From Alphaproteobacteria bacterium (GTDB lineage: Bacteria; Pseudomonadota; Alphaproteobacteria; Micropepsales; Micropepsaceae), in assembly GCA_016124385.1 (NCBI GenBank), contig WGNU01000006.1:491399-555398 (forward strand): a stretch of 64,000 bases of DNA, read 5' to 3'. The position numbers were made by a program, and so were the translations under genes. Positions 9,234-18,801 of the stretch are shown in pieces (positions within the stretch are counted from its first letter, which is position 1; every line of letters starts with the position of its first letter). The notes under the pieces were generated by a model, which searched no databases, had not been told where the DNA came from, and saw only the letters and a program-made list of their open reading frames with translations.

Positions 9234-11480
9234 CTAGGGCCTCACGCGTCGAGCGGCAAGGGGCGATTGCGGGGTGGCGGAAAGCTTGGCCTTGCCGCGT
9301 CCGGAAAGGCTCGGATTGCGCATGAAATAATCGTGCGCGCTGAAGCCTTCCGAATCGGGCGCGGGCTGAATGCGGTGATAGGCGCCTTCCGCATCGAGCG
9401 CCCAGCTTTGCGTGTCGTCCTTCAGATTGGCGACCATGATCTGATCGAGGATCTGCTGGTGCACGGTCGCGTTCTCGACCGGCGTCATCACCTCGACGCG
9501 GCGGTCGAGATTGCGCGGCATCCAGTCGGCCGAAGAGATGTAGACGCGCGCCTTCGGTGAGGGGAGCCCATGGCCATTACCGAAGCACATGATGCGGCCG
9601 TGCTCCAGGAACCGGCCGACGATGCTCTTGACGCGGATGTTGGAGGACATTCCCGGTACCTGCGGGCGCAGGCAGCAAATGCCGCGCACCACCAGGTCGA
9701 TCGAGACGCCCTCCTCGCTCGCGCGGTAGAGCGCATCGATGATCTTGGCATCGACGAGCGAGTTCATCTTCGCCCAGATCGCAGCCGGGCGGCCCGCGCG
9801 GGCATGCTCGATCTCTTCTTCTATATGTTGCAGCACGCGGGCGCGCAGCGTGAGCGGAGAGATCGCGAGCTTTTCCAACTTGGCGGGCTCGGCATAGCCG
9901 GTGATGAAGTTGAAGACCTGCGCGGCGTCGCGGCCGATCGCGGGATCGGCGGTGAAGAGCGAGAGGTCGGTGTAGATGCGCGCGGTCTGCGGGTGGTAAT
10001 TGCCCGTCCCGATATGGGCGTATGTGCGCAGCCGCCCCGCCTCGCGGCGCACCACCAGATTGAGCTTGGCGTGCGTCTTCAGCTCGATGAAGCCATAGAC
10101 GACCTGTACGCCCGCGCGCTCCATGTCGCGCGCCCATTTGATATTGGCCGCCTCGTCGAAGCGCGCCTTCAACTCGATGACGGCGGTGACGGACTTGCCC
10201 GCCTCGGCCGCCTCGATCAGCGCGGCGACGATGGGGGAATCCTTGCTCGTGCGATAGAGCGTCTGCTTGATCGCGACGACGTCGGGGTCGGCGGCCGCCT
10301 GGCGGACGAACTGGACCACCACGTCGAAGCTCTCGAAGGGGTGGTGAACGATCAAGTCCTTCGCACGGATCGCGGCGAAGCAATCGCCGCCAAAATCGCG
10401 GATGCGTTCCGGGAAGCGGGGATTATAGGGCGTGAATTTGAGGTCGGGGCGATCATCGACGATGAGCTGCGAGGTATCGACGAGGCCGAGGAGACCGTCG
10501 ACGACGAGCGGCTCGCGCGAGTGCGAATCCAGCGCCTTCTGAATGAAGGTGCGCAATTCGGCCGGCATGGCCGAATCACATTTGAGACGCACGACGCTGC
10601 CGCGCCGGCGGCGCTTCAGGGCCGATTCGAACATCCGCACCAGATCCTCGGCCTCTTCCTCGACTTCCATGTCGCTGTCGCGGATGACGCGGAAGACGCC
10701 GCGGCCGATGACCTCGTAGCCAGGAAAAAGCCGGTCCATGAAGAGGCCGACGACTGTCTCGAGGCTGACGAAGCGGATGGGCGCCGCCCGATCCTCGCCG
10801 CCGGGCAGGCGGATGAACCGGTCGAGCCGCTGCGGCAGCGGCAAAAGCGCATTCATCAGGCGGCTTTCTGCTCCGCCCTTCAACTGAAGCGCGAGCGTGA
10901 AGCCCAAATTCGGAATGAACGGAAAGGGATGCGCCGGATCGATGGCAAGCGGTGTGAGAACGGGAAAGATCTCGTCGGAGAAAAGCTTCTCCAGGAACGC
11001 CTTGTCGTCGCCGTTCAATTCGCGCGGATCGAGCACGAGGATTCCGTTCGCCGCAAGCTCTTCGCGGAGCGCGACCCAGACGCGGCTCTGCGCGTGCATG
11101 AGGTCGCCCGCGCGGGCATCGACAGCGGCGAGCTGCTGGGCAGGGGTCAAGCCATCGTCGCTGATGTCTGTCACGCCCGCCGTCACCATGCCTTTGAGGC
11201 CGGCGACGCGGACCATATAGAACTCATCGAGGTTGGAAGCAGAGATCGAGAGGAAGCGCAGCCGCTCCAGCAGCGGGTGATGGGTGTTCTCGGCCTCCTC
11301 CAGCACACGCATGTTGAAGGCGAGCCAGGACAATTCGCGATTGATGAAGCGCGCGGGCGCGCCGGTCAGGCGGGGGCTCTCGCTCGGGCCGGCGGGCTGG
11401 GCCACCAATTCGGAGCCGAGGGAGACGGTCATCGGACGGCGGGGCGTTCGGGGCCTAACCGCTTTCGGCGCGTCAGTCAT
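9234..11480 (-). CDS. ppk: Polyphosphate kinase 1
   Basis: 748 residues. N-terminal domain begins [12 protein letters not shown], followed by the [13 protein letters not shown] block; the catalytic phospholipase-D-like half contains [10 protein letters not shown], whose histidine is the phosphorylated residue in PPK1. It polymerises the gamma phosphate of ATP into polyphosphate reversibly, at the membrane. GAGGAG precedes the ATG, and the start overlaps the hdaA stop as ATGA, so translation is likely coupled. About 45 extra basic and proline-rich residues lie ahead of the conserved start of the domain. Confidence 0.96.
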   Translation of the reverse strand: MTDAPKAVRPRTPRRPMTVSLGSELVAQPAGPSESPRLTGAPARFINRELSWLAFNMRVLEEAENTHHPLLERLRFLSISASNLDEFYMVRVAGLKGMVTAGVTDISDDGLTPAQQLAAVDARAGDLMHAQSRVWVALREELAANGILVLDPRELNGDDKAFLEKLFSDEIFPVLTPLAIDPAHPFPFIPNLGFTLALQLKGGAESRLMNALLPLPQRLDRFIRLPGGEDRAAPIRFVSLETVVGLFMDRLFPGYEVIGRGVFRVIRDSDMEVEEEAEDLVRMFESALKRRRRGSVVRLKCDSAMPAELRTFIQKALDSHSREPLVVDGLLGLVDTSQLIVDDRPDLKFTPYNPRFPERIRDFGGDCFAAIRAKDLIVHHPFESFDVVVQFVRQAAADPDVVAIKQTLYRTSKDSPIVAALIEAAEAGKSVTAVIELKARFDEAANIKWARDMERAGVQVVYGFIELKTHAKLNLVVRREAGRLRTYAHIGTGNYHPQTARIYTDLSLFTADPAIGRDAAQVFNFITGYAEPAKLEKLAISPLTLRARVLQHIEEEIEHARAGRPAAIWAKMNSLVDAKIIDALYRASEEGVSIDLVVRGICCLRPQVPGMSSNIRVKSIVGRFLEHGRIMCFGNGHGLPSPKARVYISSADWMPRNLDRRVEVMTPVENATVHQQILDQIMVANLKDDTQSWALDAEGAYHRIQPAPDSEGFSAHDYFMRNPSLSGRGKAKLSATPQSPLAARRVRP

Positions 11481-12268
11481 CGTTCCTCCTCGGTTGGCTC
11501 TCGCGCCATCAAAACTTCGCGGACGAGGGCGCCGGTGATCGCAGTCCCTTGCTCGAGCGCCCTGCGGTCGAGGGCCGCGACGAGCCGCGCCGCCGCCGCC
11601 AGCGAGCGCTCCATCCGATTGACCAGAAACGGCACAATGTCTGGTCCTATCTTTAACTGCCGCTCGATGAACAATTTAAGAAGCACGGCGCCCAGAAGGT
11701 CGTCATCCGGGAGGCCGAGGGCCGCGAGGGTGACGGCCTCCAGGCGGGAGCGCAAATCGGGTAGCCGGATCGGCCAGGCGGCGGGCGGCCGTTCGGCCGT
11801 CAGCAGCAGATCGCCGCCGCCCGCGAGCGCCCGATTGATGCGGTGAAAGAGCGCCCGCTCGGCGTCGCCGGAGAGCGGAAAGGCGCAAGCCGCGAGCTCG
11901 ATCAGCATTGGTCCCGGAGCGATCTGAGGCCCGTCGCGGAGGGTCGCCGGGGCGATTTCCTCAGCCCCTGCCCGGCTCTGCCAGACACGGGCCAGATGGG
12001 TCTTGCCGGCGCCCGGCGGGCCGACCAGCGCGGCCACGCTGTGGCTCCAGCGCGGCCAGGAATCGATCAACGCAACGGCGTCTCGATTGGCGGGCGAAAC
12101 GAACAGCGCCTCGCGCGACATTTCGGGCGGCGGGGCGCCGAAGGGGAGCGGCAGCTGGACGCGCGCGGGCGCCTCGCGGTCCAGCGCGAGACTGAGCTGG
12201 ACCGCGCTCCGCCCTTCGTCAGGACGGTTTGGTGAGCTCGGCGGATCTTTCGGCATGCGCCCGTTCAT
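11477..12268 (-). CDS. hdaA: DnaA regulatory inactivator HdaA
   Basis: An AAA+ protein of about 263 residues related to DnaA domain III, with Walker [10 protein letters not shown] and a C-terminal helical lid. Near the N-terminus are two clamp-binding-like peptides, QLSLALD and QLPLPF; Hda proteins bind the DNA polymerase clamp through such a motif and then stimulate DnaA-ATP hydrolysis after replication starts. The exact start is uncertain: ATGs at 12271, 12268 and 12256 are all possible, and 12268 has GGGAAG five bases upstream. It overlaps the end of the upstream CDP-alcohol transferase gene and its stop overlaps ppk. Confidence 0.88.
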   Translation of the reverse strand: MNGRMPKDPPSSPNRPDEGRSAVQLSLALDREAPARVQLPLPFGAPPPEMSREALFVSPANRDAVALIDSWPRWSHSVAALVGPPGAGKTHLARVWQSRAGAEEIAPATLRDGPQIAPGPMLIELAACAFPLSGDAERALFHRINRALAGGGDLLLTAERPPAAWPIRLPDLRSRLEAVTLAALGLPDDDLLGAVLLKLFIERQLKIGPDIVPFLVNRMERSLAAAARLVAALDRRALEQGTAITGALVREVLMAREPTEEER

Positions 12269-12833
12269 CATCGCTTCCCAGCACTCCCGGCATCGCTGGC
12301 CCGACAAGCGCGCGCCCGAAGACGCCCGCATAGGCCGCCCATGACCCGATCGTCAGGCCAGCGGTCACGAGGCTCGCACCGGTTAGGATCGAGCCCGGCA
12401 CCGCGATCAAACCGGCGGACAGGAGAACAAGCGCAACATACATGACTTGAACGGCGGTGTTGACCTTGCTGATCAGCATCGGGCGGATGACGAGCGCGCG
12501 GCGCATGGCCTGCAGCACCGCAACGCCGGCGAGGATCGCCGCGTCCCGCCCGACAACGATCACGACCAGCCAGAGGGGAATCGCACCGCCATAGCCGAGC
12601 GCGACGAAGCACGAGGCGAGCAGCGCCTTGTCCGCCAGAGGATCGAGATAAGCGCCCAGCCGGCTGTGCCAGCCAAAGCCCCGCGCAAGCGCGCCGTCGA
12701 CCATGTCGGTGATGCCGGCGATCGCGAAAACTGCAAAGGCGGCACCATGATCGCCGCCGACGATGAACCAGATGATGAGCGGAACAAGAACGATCCGCAG
12801 CAGCGTCAGTGCATTGGGGAGATGCGCGATCAA
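12219..12833 (-). CDS. CDP-alcohol phosphatidyltransferase family membrane protein
   Basis: 204 residues with five or six hydrophobic helices. The family signature D-x2-DG-x2-AR-x8-G-x3-D-x3-D is complete in DMVDGALARGF followed by GAYLDPLAD. Such enzymes transfer a phosphatidyl group from CDP-diacylglycerol to an alcohol at the inner membrane. The sequence is PgsA-like, but this copy sits in the DUF2066-hdaA-ppk block seen in Alphaproteobacteria and may not be the main phosphatidylglycerophosphate synthase. Six bases separate it from the preceding DUF2066 gene. The C-terminal tail is charged ([12 protein letters not shown]). Confidence 0.92.
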   Translation of the reverse strand: MIAHLPNALTLLRIVLVPLIIWFIVGGDHGAAFAVFAIAGITDMVDGALARGFGWHSRLGAYLDPLADKALLASCFVALGYGGAIPLWLVVIVVGRDAAILAGVAVLQAMRRALVIRPMLISKVNTAVQVMYVALVLLSAGLIAVPGSILTGASLVTAGLTIGSWAAYAGVFGRALVGPAMPGVLGSDDERAHAERSAELTKPS

Positions 12834-12839
12834 AGGGCT

Positions 12840-13964
12840 TTACGGGATGGGCGCGGCGGGCGACGGCAGCGGCGGCTGCTGTTCCGGCACGGCGGGGCCC
12901 GCGCGGGCGGCGAGCGTCCAGCCGGCCGGGCCTTCGGCGAGCACGATGCCGCGCGCGGCCAGCGTGTTCGCCAATTGGGCAGGCGTGCCGTCGTGCATGA
13001 AGGTCAGCCAGCCGTGGCCGGGAACCATGCCGTCGACGCGCATGTCCCGCACCAGTGGGGATTCGGCGACGGTCTTGCGGATCGCGGCCCATTCGGCGAG
13101 CGAGGAAAAGCTCACCTCGGCCGACAATTGCCCGCCCGAGCCCGCCATCGCGGCGGTGCGGCTTTTCCAGTCCTGCTGAATGCGCGCGTTGATCTCGGCG
13201 ATCGCGCGGGCAAAAAGGGCCGCGTCGTCCTCCTCGCCCGTCACCGCGACCTCATCGGTCGTCACGCCATCTGGGCGGATCGAGCGCAGTTCGACATTGA
13301 CGACGCCGACGGCAGGCACGGCCGTTGCGACCACAACCTGATAGGCGCCGTAGCGCGAGGCGATCGCGCTGACGCCCTCCCATTCGCCCGTTAAGAGCGC
13401 CGACGGCGTGACGCTCGCAACGTCTTCCACATCGCCTGCGGGAACGCGCACGGGCACGAGCTCACCCTCCAGGCGCGCGTTCCGCCAGGCATCGCTCCAC
13501 GGGTTGATGTCCCAGAGCGTGCCGCCGGTTCCCGAATCAAGCGAGGGGATGACGAGCACGGGCTCGGTCTGCACCTCGGAGAAGGCGGCGCCCGAGCGGC
13601 GCATATAGGCGGCGACCGTCTGGGGATCGAGCGTGTAGGTGACCTCGGCCAGATAGCGTGTCGAGGAGCGTTTCTCGTTCGCGACCGAAAGGCTCGCGAC
13701 GAGCGCGGCCAGTTCCTCGTTCGTGAGAGCGAGCTGTTTTTCCCACTCGCTCTGCGGCGTCAGGCGGCGGAACATGCGCGTCCAGGCCTCGGCCTGGCCC
13801 TGCGCGATCGCGATGTCGCGCGCCTCGGCGGCGGACGCGGCCTCGGCATCCACCGGGACATTGCGGACGACGTAGAGTTCATCGGCGGCCTCAGCGCCCG
13901 GCAAGGCGCAGAAAGCGGCGACCACCAGGGCCAGGAGGCCTCGAGCGGCCCAATGCACGGTCAT
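12840..13964 (-). CDS. DUF2066 domain protein, secreted
   Basis: 374 residues with a clear signal peptide (hydrophobic core LLALVVAAFCALPG, likely cut after AEA at residue 26). The exported part matches the architecture of DUF2066 proteins, with the N-terminal block VRNVPVDAEA and repeated Ala/Glu-rich helices, and a Pro-rich C-terminal end. Function is not known. It heads the run leading to hdaA, ppk and ppx and is divergent from purM; the 214-bp gap between them must hold both promoters, though I see no consensus elements I trust. Confidence 0.85.
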   Translation of the reverse strand: MTVHWAARGLLALVVAAFCALPGAEAADELYVVRNVPVDAEAASAAEARDIAIAQGQAEAWTRMFRRLTPQSEWEKQLALTNEELAALVASLSVANEKRSSTRYLAEVTYTLDPQTVAAYMRRSGAAFSEVQTEPVLVIPSLDSGTGGTLWDINPWSDAWRNARLEGELVPVRVPAGDVEDVASVTPSALLTGEWEGVSAIASRYGAYQVVVATAVPAVGVVNVELRSIRPDGVTTDEVAVTGEEDDAALFARAIAEINARIQQDWKSRTAAMAGSGGQLSAEVSFSSLAEWAAIRKTVAESPLVRDMRVDGMVPGHGWLTFMHDGTPAQLANTLAARGIVLAEGPAGWTLAARAGPAVPEQQPPLPSPAAPIP

Positions 13965-14178
13965 GCTGTTGCTCCCTCCCGCGGATCGGCGCGGACTATA
14001 GCGAGGCAGACCCCTCGATCAAAGCAGAGCGTCAGCTTGGGTAAAGGCGCCGCAAAGGCACAATCGTGGCGGAACAGGGGAGAATGGCGATCCGCGCGCG
14101 CCGGGCGGCGCGGCTCCCTTGCGTCCTCAGCCGTTATCCTCTAACGCCCCAGGCCATCCCTCGCGCCGCGGACATGCC

Positions 14179-15243
14179 TTGACCGAGCCCAAAGACCCCT
14201 ACACCTACGCCAAAGCCGGTGTCGACATCGCGGCGGGCGACGCGCTCGTTGAGCGGATCAAGCCCTTCGCGAAGGCGACGCAGCGCCCGGGCGCGGACGC
14301 GGCGCTGGGCGGGTTCGGCGCGCTCTTTGATCTGAAAGCCGCGGGCTTCACCGATCCGCTGCTCGTCGCGGGCACCGACGGCGTCGGCACGAAGCTCAAG
14401 CTCGGCATCGAGCTCGGGCTTCACAAGGGCCTCGGCATCGATCTCGTCGCGATGAGCGTCAACGATCTCGTCGTGCAGGGGGCGCAGCCGCTCTTCTTCC
14501 TCGATTATTACGCGACCTCGAAGCTCGACGTCGCGATCGCGGCCGAGGTGATCGAGGGGATTGCCGAAGGCTGCCGGCTCTCGGGCTGCGCGCTGATCGG
14601 CGGGGAGACCGCCGAGATGCCGGGAATGTATCAGGCCGGCGATTTCGATCTCGCGGGCTTTGCGGTCGGTGCCGTCGAGCGCGACGCGGTGCTGCCGCGC
14701 AGCGAGGCGATGCACGCGGGCGATGTGCTGCTCGGGCTTCATTCCTCGGGGCTCCATTCGAACGGCTTCTCGCTCGTGCGCCGGCTGATCGCCGACAAGG
14801 GCTGCGACCTTCGCGCGTCCGCGCCGTTCGGCGGCAACGCGCCGCTCGGCGCCCAGCTCCTTGAGCCGACGCGGCTCTATGTGACGAGCGTGCTCGCGGC
14901 CCTGCCGCGCGGCGGCATCAAGGGCCTCGCGCATATCACCGGCGGCGGGATCAGCGAGAACCTGCCGCGCGTGCTGCGCCCCGACCTTTTGGCGCGGATC
15001 GATCTCGGCGCCTGGGCCTTGCCGCCGGTCTTCTCCTGGCTGAAGCAACTGGGCGCGATCGCCACGCCTGAGATGTTGCGCACCTTCAATTGCGGGATCG
15101 GCATGATCGTCATCGCCTCGGCGGATGCGGCGGAAAGCGTCGCCGAGACGCTCCGCGCGGGCGGCGAGACCGTCAGCGTCATCGGCGCGCTGGAGGCGGG
15201 CGACGGCGCGCCCTCCGTGCGCTACGCGGGAGACCTGCCATGA
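14179..15243 (+). CDS. purM: Phosphoribosylformylglycinamidine cyclo-ligase (AIR synthetase)
   Basis: About 354 residues. It opens with [13 protein letters not shown] and contains [17 protein letters not shown] and the [18 protein letters not shown] block typical of PurM. It closes the imidazole ring in the fifth step of purine synthesis. No ATG fits the family start; TTG at 14179 gives the expected N-terminus [13 protein letters not shown], while another TTG at 14119 would add 20 unconserved residues. The stop overlaps purN as ATGA. Confidence 0.95.
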   Translation: MTEPKDPYTYAKAGVDIAAGDALVERIKPFAKATQRPGADAALGGFGALFDLKAAGFTDPLLVAGTDGVGTKLKLGIELGLHKGLGIDLVAMSVNDLVVQGAQPLFFLDYYATSKLDVAIAAEVIEGIAEGCRLSGCALIGGETAEMPGMYQAGDFDLAGFAVGAVERDAVLPRSEAMHAGDVLLGLHSSGLHSNGFSLVRRLIADKGCDLRASAPFGGNAPLGAQLLEPTRLYVTSVLAALPRGGIKGLAHITGGGISENLPRVLRPDLLARIDLGAWALPPVFSWLKQLGAIATPEMLRTFNCGIGMIVIASADAAESVAETLRAGGETVSVIGALEAGDGAPSVRYAGDLP

Positions 15244-15857
15244 GCGAGAAGACGCGCGTTGCGATCCTCATCTCGGGCCGCGGCTCGAACATGGCGGCGC
15301 TCATCGCGGCGGCGAAGGAGAAAGATTATCCCGCCGAGATCGCGCTCGTCGTCTCCAATCGTCCGGAGGCGGAGGGCTTGAAGACCGCGCAGGCGCGCGG
15401 CATCCAGACCGCCGTTCTCGATCACAAACAGGCGGGAAGCCGCGAAGCCTTCGACGGCGCGCTCCACCAGCTGCTCGTGCAGCAGAACATCCAGTTGATC
15501 TGCCTTGCCGGGTTCATGCGGCTCCTGACGCCCGGGTTCGTCATGTCGTGGGAGGGGCGGATCATCAACATCCATCCCTCGCTGCTGCCCGCCTTCAAGG
15601 GGATCGACGCGCACGCGCAAACGCTGGCGGCCGGCGTCAAGATCACGGGCTGCACGGTCCATATCGTCGAACCCGAAATGGATTCAGGGCCGATCCTCGC
15701 CCAAGCCGCCGTGCCCGTGCTGCCGGGCGACACGGAGGAAACGCTCGCCGCGCGCGTGCTCCAGGCCGAGCACCGGCTCTATCCGATGGCGCTTTGGCTC
15801 TACCTCACGGGCCAGGCGTTCCCGAGCGATGAGACCGATATGTTGATCTCCGCGTGA
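15240..15857 (+). CDS. purN: Phosphoribosylglycinamide formyltransferase
   Basis: 205 residues. [10 protein letters not shown] binds the phosphoribosyl substrate; the catalytic Asn-His-Asp set is visible in [12 protein letters not shown] and [15 protein letters not shown]. It transfers a formyl group from 10-formyl-tetrahydrofolate to GAR. The ATG overlaps the purM stop by four bases, a standard purMN operon. It converges with ndk with only 13 bp between stops. Confidence 0.97.
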   Translation: MSEKTRVAILISGRGSNMAALIAAAKEKDYPAEIALVVSNRPEAEGLKTAQARGIQTAVLDHKQAGSREAFDGALHQLLVQQNIQLICLAGFMRLLTPGFVMSWEGRIINIHPSLLPAFKGIDAHAQTLAAGVKITGCTVHIVEPEMDSGPILAQAAVPVLPGDTEETLAARVLQAEHRLYPMALWLYLTGQAFPSDETDMLISA

Positions 15858-15870
15858 GGCCGAGACCTCG

Positions 15871-16293
15871 CTAGCCCGCGATCTCGATGGCCGCGAAGAA
15901 ATAACGGATTTCCTCGGCCGCCGTTTCCGGCGCGTCGGAGCCGTGGACCGAGTTCGCCTCGATCGATTCCGCGAAATCCTTGCGGATCGTGCCGGGCGCG
16001 GCGTTCGCCGGGTTGGTCGCGCCCATCACCTCGCGGTATTTGGCGATCGCGCCCTCGCCCTCAAGCACCTGAACGACCACGGGGCCGGAGGTCATGAAGC
16101 TCACGAGGTCGTTGAAGAAGGGCCGCGCCTTGTGGACGGCGTAGAAGCCCTCCGCGATCTCGCGGGTCAGGCGCATGCGCTTCTGGGCGATGATGCGCAG
16201 CCCCGCCTCCTCGATGCGGGCGTTAATCTTGCCCGTGAGGTTCCGGCGCGTCGCGTCCGGCTTGATGATGGAAAACGTGCGTTCGATCGCCAT
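15871..16293 (-). CDS. ndk: Nucleoside diphosphate kinase
   Basis: 140 residues, the usual length. It begins [14 protein letters not shown] and carries the phospho-histidine in [13 protein letters not shown], with KARPFF and VMGATNP. It moves phosphate from ATP to other nucleoside diphosphates. It is divergent from the ABC-F gene with a 93-bp gap. Confidence 0.98.
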   Translation of the reverse strand: MAIERTFSIIKPDATRRNLTGKINARIEEAGLRIIAQKRMRLTREIAEGFYAVHKARPFFNDLVSFMTSGPVVVQVLEGEGAIAKYREVMGATNPANAAPGTIRKDFAESIEANSVHGSDAPETAAEEIRYFFAAIEIAG

Positions 16294-16386
16294 GTCGCTT
16301 TAGCCCCCAAGGTGCGCGCCGGTTCGTTGCGGCGGCTTATAGTCGATGCGCGCGCGGGCCGCAAAGTGTGCTAAAGGCTCGGCGCC

Positions 16387-18270
16387 ATGATCATCATCGA
16401 CGACCTCACCTTCCGGATGGAGGGGCGGCTTCTCTTTGACGCCGCCCGCGCCATCGTGCCCGAGGGGCACCGGGTGGGGCTTCTGGGGCGGAACGGTACC
16501 GGCAAGACGACCCTCTTCAAGCTGATCACGGGCGAACTCGCGCCCGAGGGCGGCAGCGTCAGCGTGCCGAAGGGCCGGCGCATCGGCCATGTGGCGCAGG
16601 AGGCGCCGGGCGGGCCGGTCAGCCTCCTTGAGACGGTGCTTGCGGCCGATACCGAGCGCGCGTCGCTGCTCGCGCGGCGCGAAACGGAGAGCGACGGGAT
16701 CGCGCTTGCCGAGATCGAGCACCGGCTGCTCGAGATCGATGCTCATGCCGCGCCCAGCCGCGCGGCGACGATCCTTTCCGGCCTTGGCTTTTCGACGGAG
16801 GCGCAGGCGCGGCCGTGCTCTGAATTCTCGGGCGGCTGGCGGATGCGCGTCGCGCTCGCGGCCGTGCTTTTCGCGGACCCTGACATCCTGCTGCTCGACG
16901 AGCCGACGAACTATCTCGACCTCGAGGGAACGATCTGGCTTGAATCCTATTTGAAGACGACGCGGCGGACGGTGCTCCTCATCAGCCACGACCGCGACCT
17001 TCTCAATTCGGTCGCGCAGAGCATCCTTCATCTCGAGGACCGCAAGCTCACGCTCTATACGGGCCGCTACGATCAGTTCGAGGAAACGCGTGCGCAGCGC
17101 CTCGCGCTTCAGGAAGCCTCCCGCAAGAAGCAGGAGGCGGCGCGCGCCCACATGCAGGATTTCGTCGACCGATTCCGCTACAAAGCCTCGAAAGCCCGCC
17201 AGGCGCAGAGCCGGCTGAAAGCGCTCGCGAAGATGGCGCCGATCGCGGCCGTGATCGAGCGGCGCGTCGCGCCCTTCCATCTGCCGAGCCCGCAGGAGAT
17301 CGCGCCGCCGCTGCTCGCGCTCGACGACGTGTCGGTCGGCTATGCGCCCGGCCAGCCGGTGCTCTCGCATCTCGATTTTCGTCTGGATGCGGACGATCGC
17401 ATCGCGCTCCTCGGCGCCAACGGCAACGGCAAATCGACCTTCGCCAAGCTGATCGCCGACAAGCTGAAGGCCGGCACCGGGCGGCTGTCCCGCGCGCCGA
17501 AGCTGAAGGTCGGCTATTTCGCGCAGCACCAGCTCGACGAGCTGCGGCCGGAGGAAACGCCCGTGTGGCACCTCGCGCGCCTGATGCCCAAGGCAACCGA
17601 AACCGATCTGCGCAAGCGGCTGGGCGCCTTCGGCTTCGGCATCGATCTCGCCGACACGCCTTGCGGCAAGCTCTCGGGCGGCGAGAAGGCACGGCTTTTG
17701 ATCGCGCTCGCCGCGTTCGACGCGCCGCATGTGCTCATCCTCGACGAGCCGACGAACCACCTCGACATCGACAGCCGCGCCGCGCTCGCCGAGGCGCTCA
17801 ACGATTATTCGGGCGCCGTCATCCTCATCAGCCACGACCGGCATTTGATCGATGCCTCGGTCGACCGGCTGTGGCTGGTCGCGGGCGGGCGCATCACCGC
17901 CTATGACGGCGATCTCGACGATTATCGCCGGCACGTCCTCTCCGGCGGCAAGGCGGCGGCCGCGCCCGCGCCCAAGCCGCAACTCTCGCCGGCCGAGCAG
18001 CGCCGGCTGGCGGCGGAAAAGCGCGCGCAGGTCGCGCCGCTGAAGAAGGCGGCGGATCAGGCGGAAAAGCTTGTGACGGGCCTTCAAGCGAAACTGGCCG
18101 GGATCGAGGCGTCGCTCAGCGATCCCGCCGTCTATGAGGGCGACGGGGCGCGCGGCCTCGCGCTTCAACAGGAACGGGGCGCCGTTCAGCGCGACCTTGC
18201 CGCCGCCGAGGAACGCTGGCTGGCGGCGCTCGAAGTCTATGAAGCCGCGAAGGAAGCGGTGGAGGCTTAG
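16387..18270 (+). CDS. ABC-F family ATP-binding protein (Uup/YheS type)
   Basis: 627 residues with two ATPase domains in one chain and no membrane segment. Domain 1 has GRNGTGKTT, SGGW and LLLDEPTNYLDLEG; domain 2 has GANGNGKST, LSGGEKARLL and LILDEPTNHLDIDS. The linker between them (about residues 235-300) is charged and helical, and the C-terminal 90 residues form a coiled coil, as in Uup-like proteins. ABC-F proteins act on ribosomes or, for Uup, affect precise excision of transposons. Its stop overlaps the convergent holC stop by four bases. Confidence 0.93.
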   Translation: MIIIDDLTFRMEGRLLFDAARAIVPEGHRVGLLGRNGTGKTTLFKLITGELAPEGGSVSVPKGRRIGHVAQEAPGGPVSLLETVLAADTERASLLARRETESDGIALAEIEHRLLEIDAHAAPSRAATILSGLGFSTEAQARPCSEFSGGWRMRVALAAVLFADPDILLLDEPTNYLDLEGTIWLESYLKTTRRTVLLISHDRDLLNSVAQSILHLEDRKLTLYTGRYDQFEETRAQRLALQEASRKKQEAARAHMQDFVDRFRYKASKARQAQSRLKALAKMAPIAAVIERRVAPFHLPSPQEIAPPLLALDDVSVGYAPGQPVLSHLDFRLDADDRIALLGANGNGKSTFAKLIADKLKAGTGRLSRAPKLKVGYFAQHQLDELRPEETPVWHLARLMPKATETDLRKRLGAFGFGIDLADTPCGKLSGGEKARLLIALAAFDAPHVLILDEPTNHLDIDSRAALAEALNDYSGAVILISHDRHLIDASVDRLWLVAGGRITAYDGDLDDYRRHVLSGGKAAAAPAPKPQLSPAEQRRLAAEKRAQVAPLKKAADQAEKLVTGLQAKLAGIEASLSDPAVYEGDGARGLALQQERGAVQRDLAAAEERWLAALEVYEAAKEAVEA

Positions 18271-18749
18271 GCGGTGCCTTCGACCGTCTCCTTACACTGC
18301 CATTTCCCGTGTGGGGTCTGCTGCCAATAAGCGAGCGTGTGGCCGGCGGCCTTGGCCGATTTCCACTGCGCACGGGCGGCGGCGGTCGCTCCCTCATCGT
18401 TGCCGTCGAAGATGAGGATCAGCCGCGTCAACTCGCCCATCATCGGGTCGCCCCAATCGGGCGGCGCGGCGCCATCGACGCAGAAGAGCACGTCCGGCGC
18501 GTTCGGGCGCTCGAGCGATGCCGTCAGGTAGATCGGCTGGCGGGCGGTCTGGCCGTCGCTCGCCGTGCCGTGGGGCAGGAACGCCTCCGGCGAGAACGTC
18601 CACAAATGGGCGTCGAGCGCTTCCACCCGCTCCGGGCTGCCCGCGACGACGACGGCGCGCCAGCCGCGCTCCAACGTCTTCTTCAGGAGATCGGGCAGCA
18701 CGCCGTCGAGCGCGGTGCGCTCCAAATGGTAGAAGAGGATCTCCGCCAT
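18267..18749 (-). CDS. holC: DNA polymerase III chi subunit
   Basis: 160 residues beginning AEILFYHLERTALDGVLPDL, the usual start of HolC, with VVVAGSPERVEALD and the FLPHG motif followed by QPIYLT. Chi links the clamp loader to single-strand binding protein at the replication fork. It follows pepA on the same strand, a common pairing in Proteobacteria, with a palindrome in the 52-bp gap. Confidence 0.93.
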   Translation of the reverse strand: MAEILFYHLERTALDGVLPDLLKKTLERGWRAVVVAGSPERVEALDAHLWTFSPEAFLPHGTASDGQTARQPIYLTASLERPNAPDVLFCVDGAAPPDWGDPMMGELTRLILIFDGNDEGATAAARAQWKSAKAAGHTLAYWQQTPHGKWQCKETVEGTA

Positions 18750-18764
18750 GGGCCTTGACCTTTG

Positions 18765-18796
18765 AAAATCCCCCCCCGTTCACGGGGGAGGATTTT
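18765..18796. repeat. 32-bp palindrome between pepA and holC, single arm of family C
   Basis: Arms of 15 bp (AAAATCC.. / ..GGATTTT) with one mismatch surround a 2-base loop. The centre CCCCCGTTCACGGGGG equals the palindromic arm of the family C repeats at 61854, 63587 and 63877. T-runs follow the hairpin on both strands, so it could slow or stop transcription from pepA into holC. Confidence 0.75.
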
Positions 18797-18801
18797 CGTT
18801 G

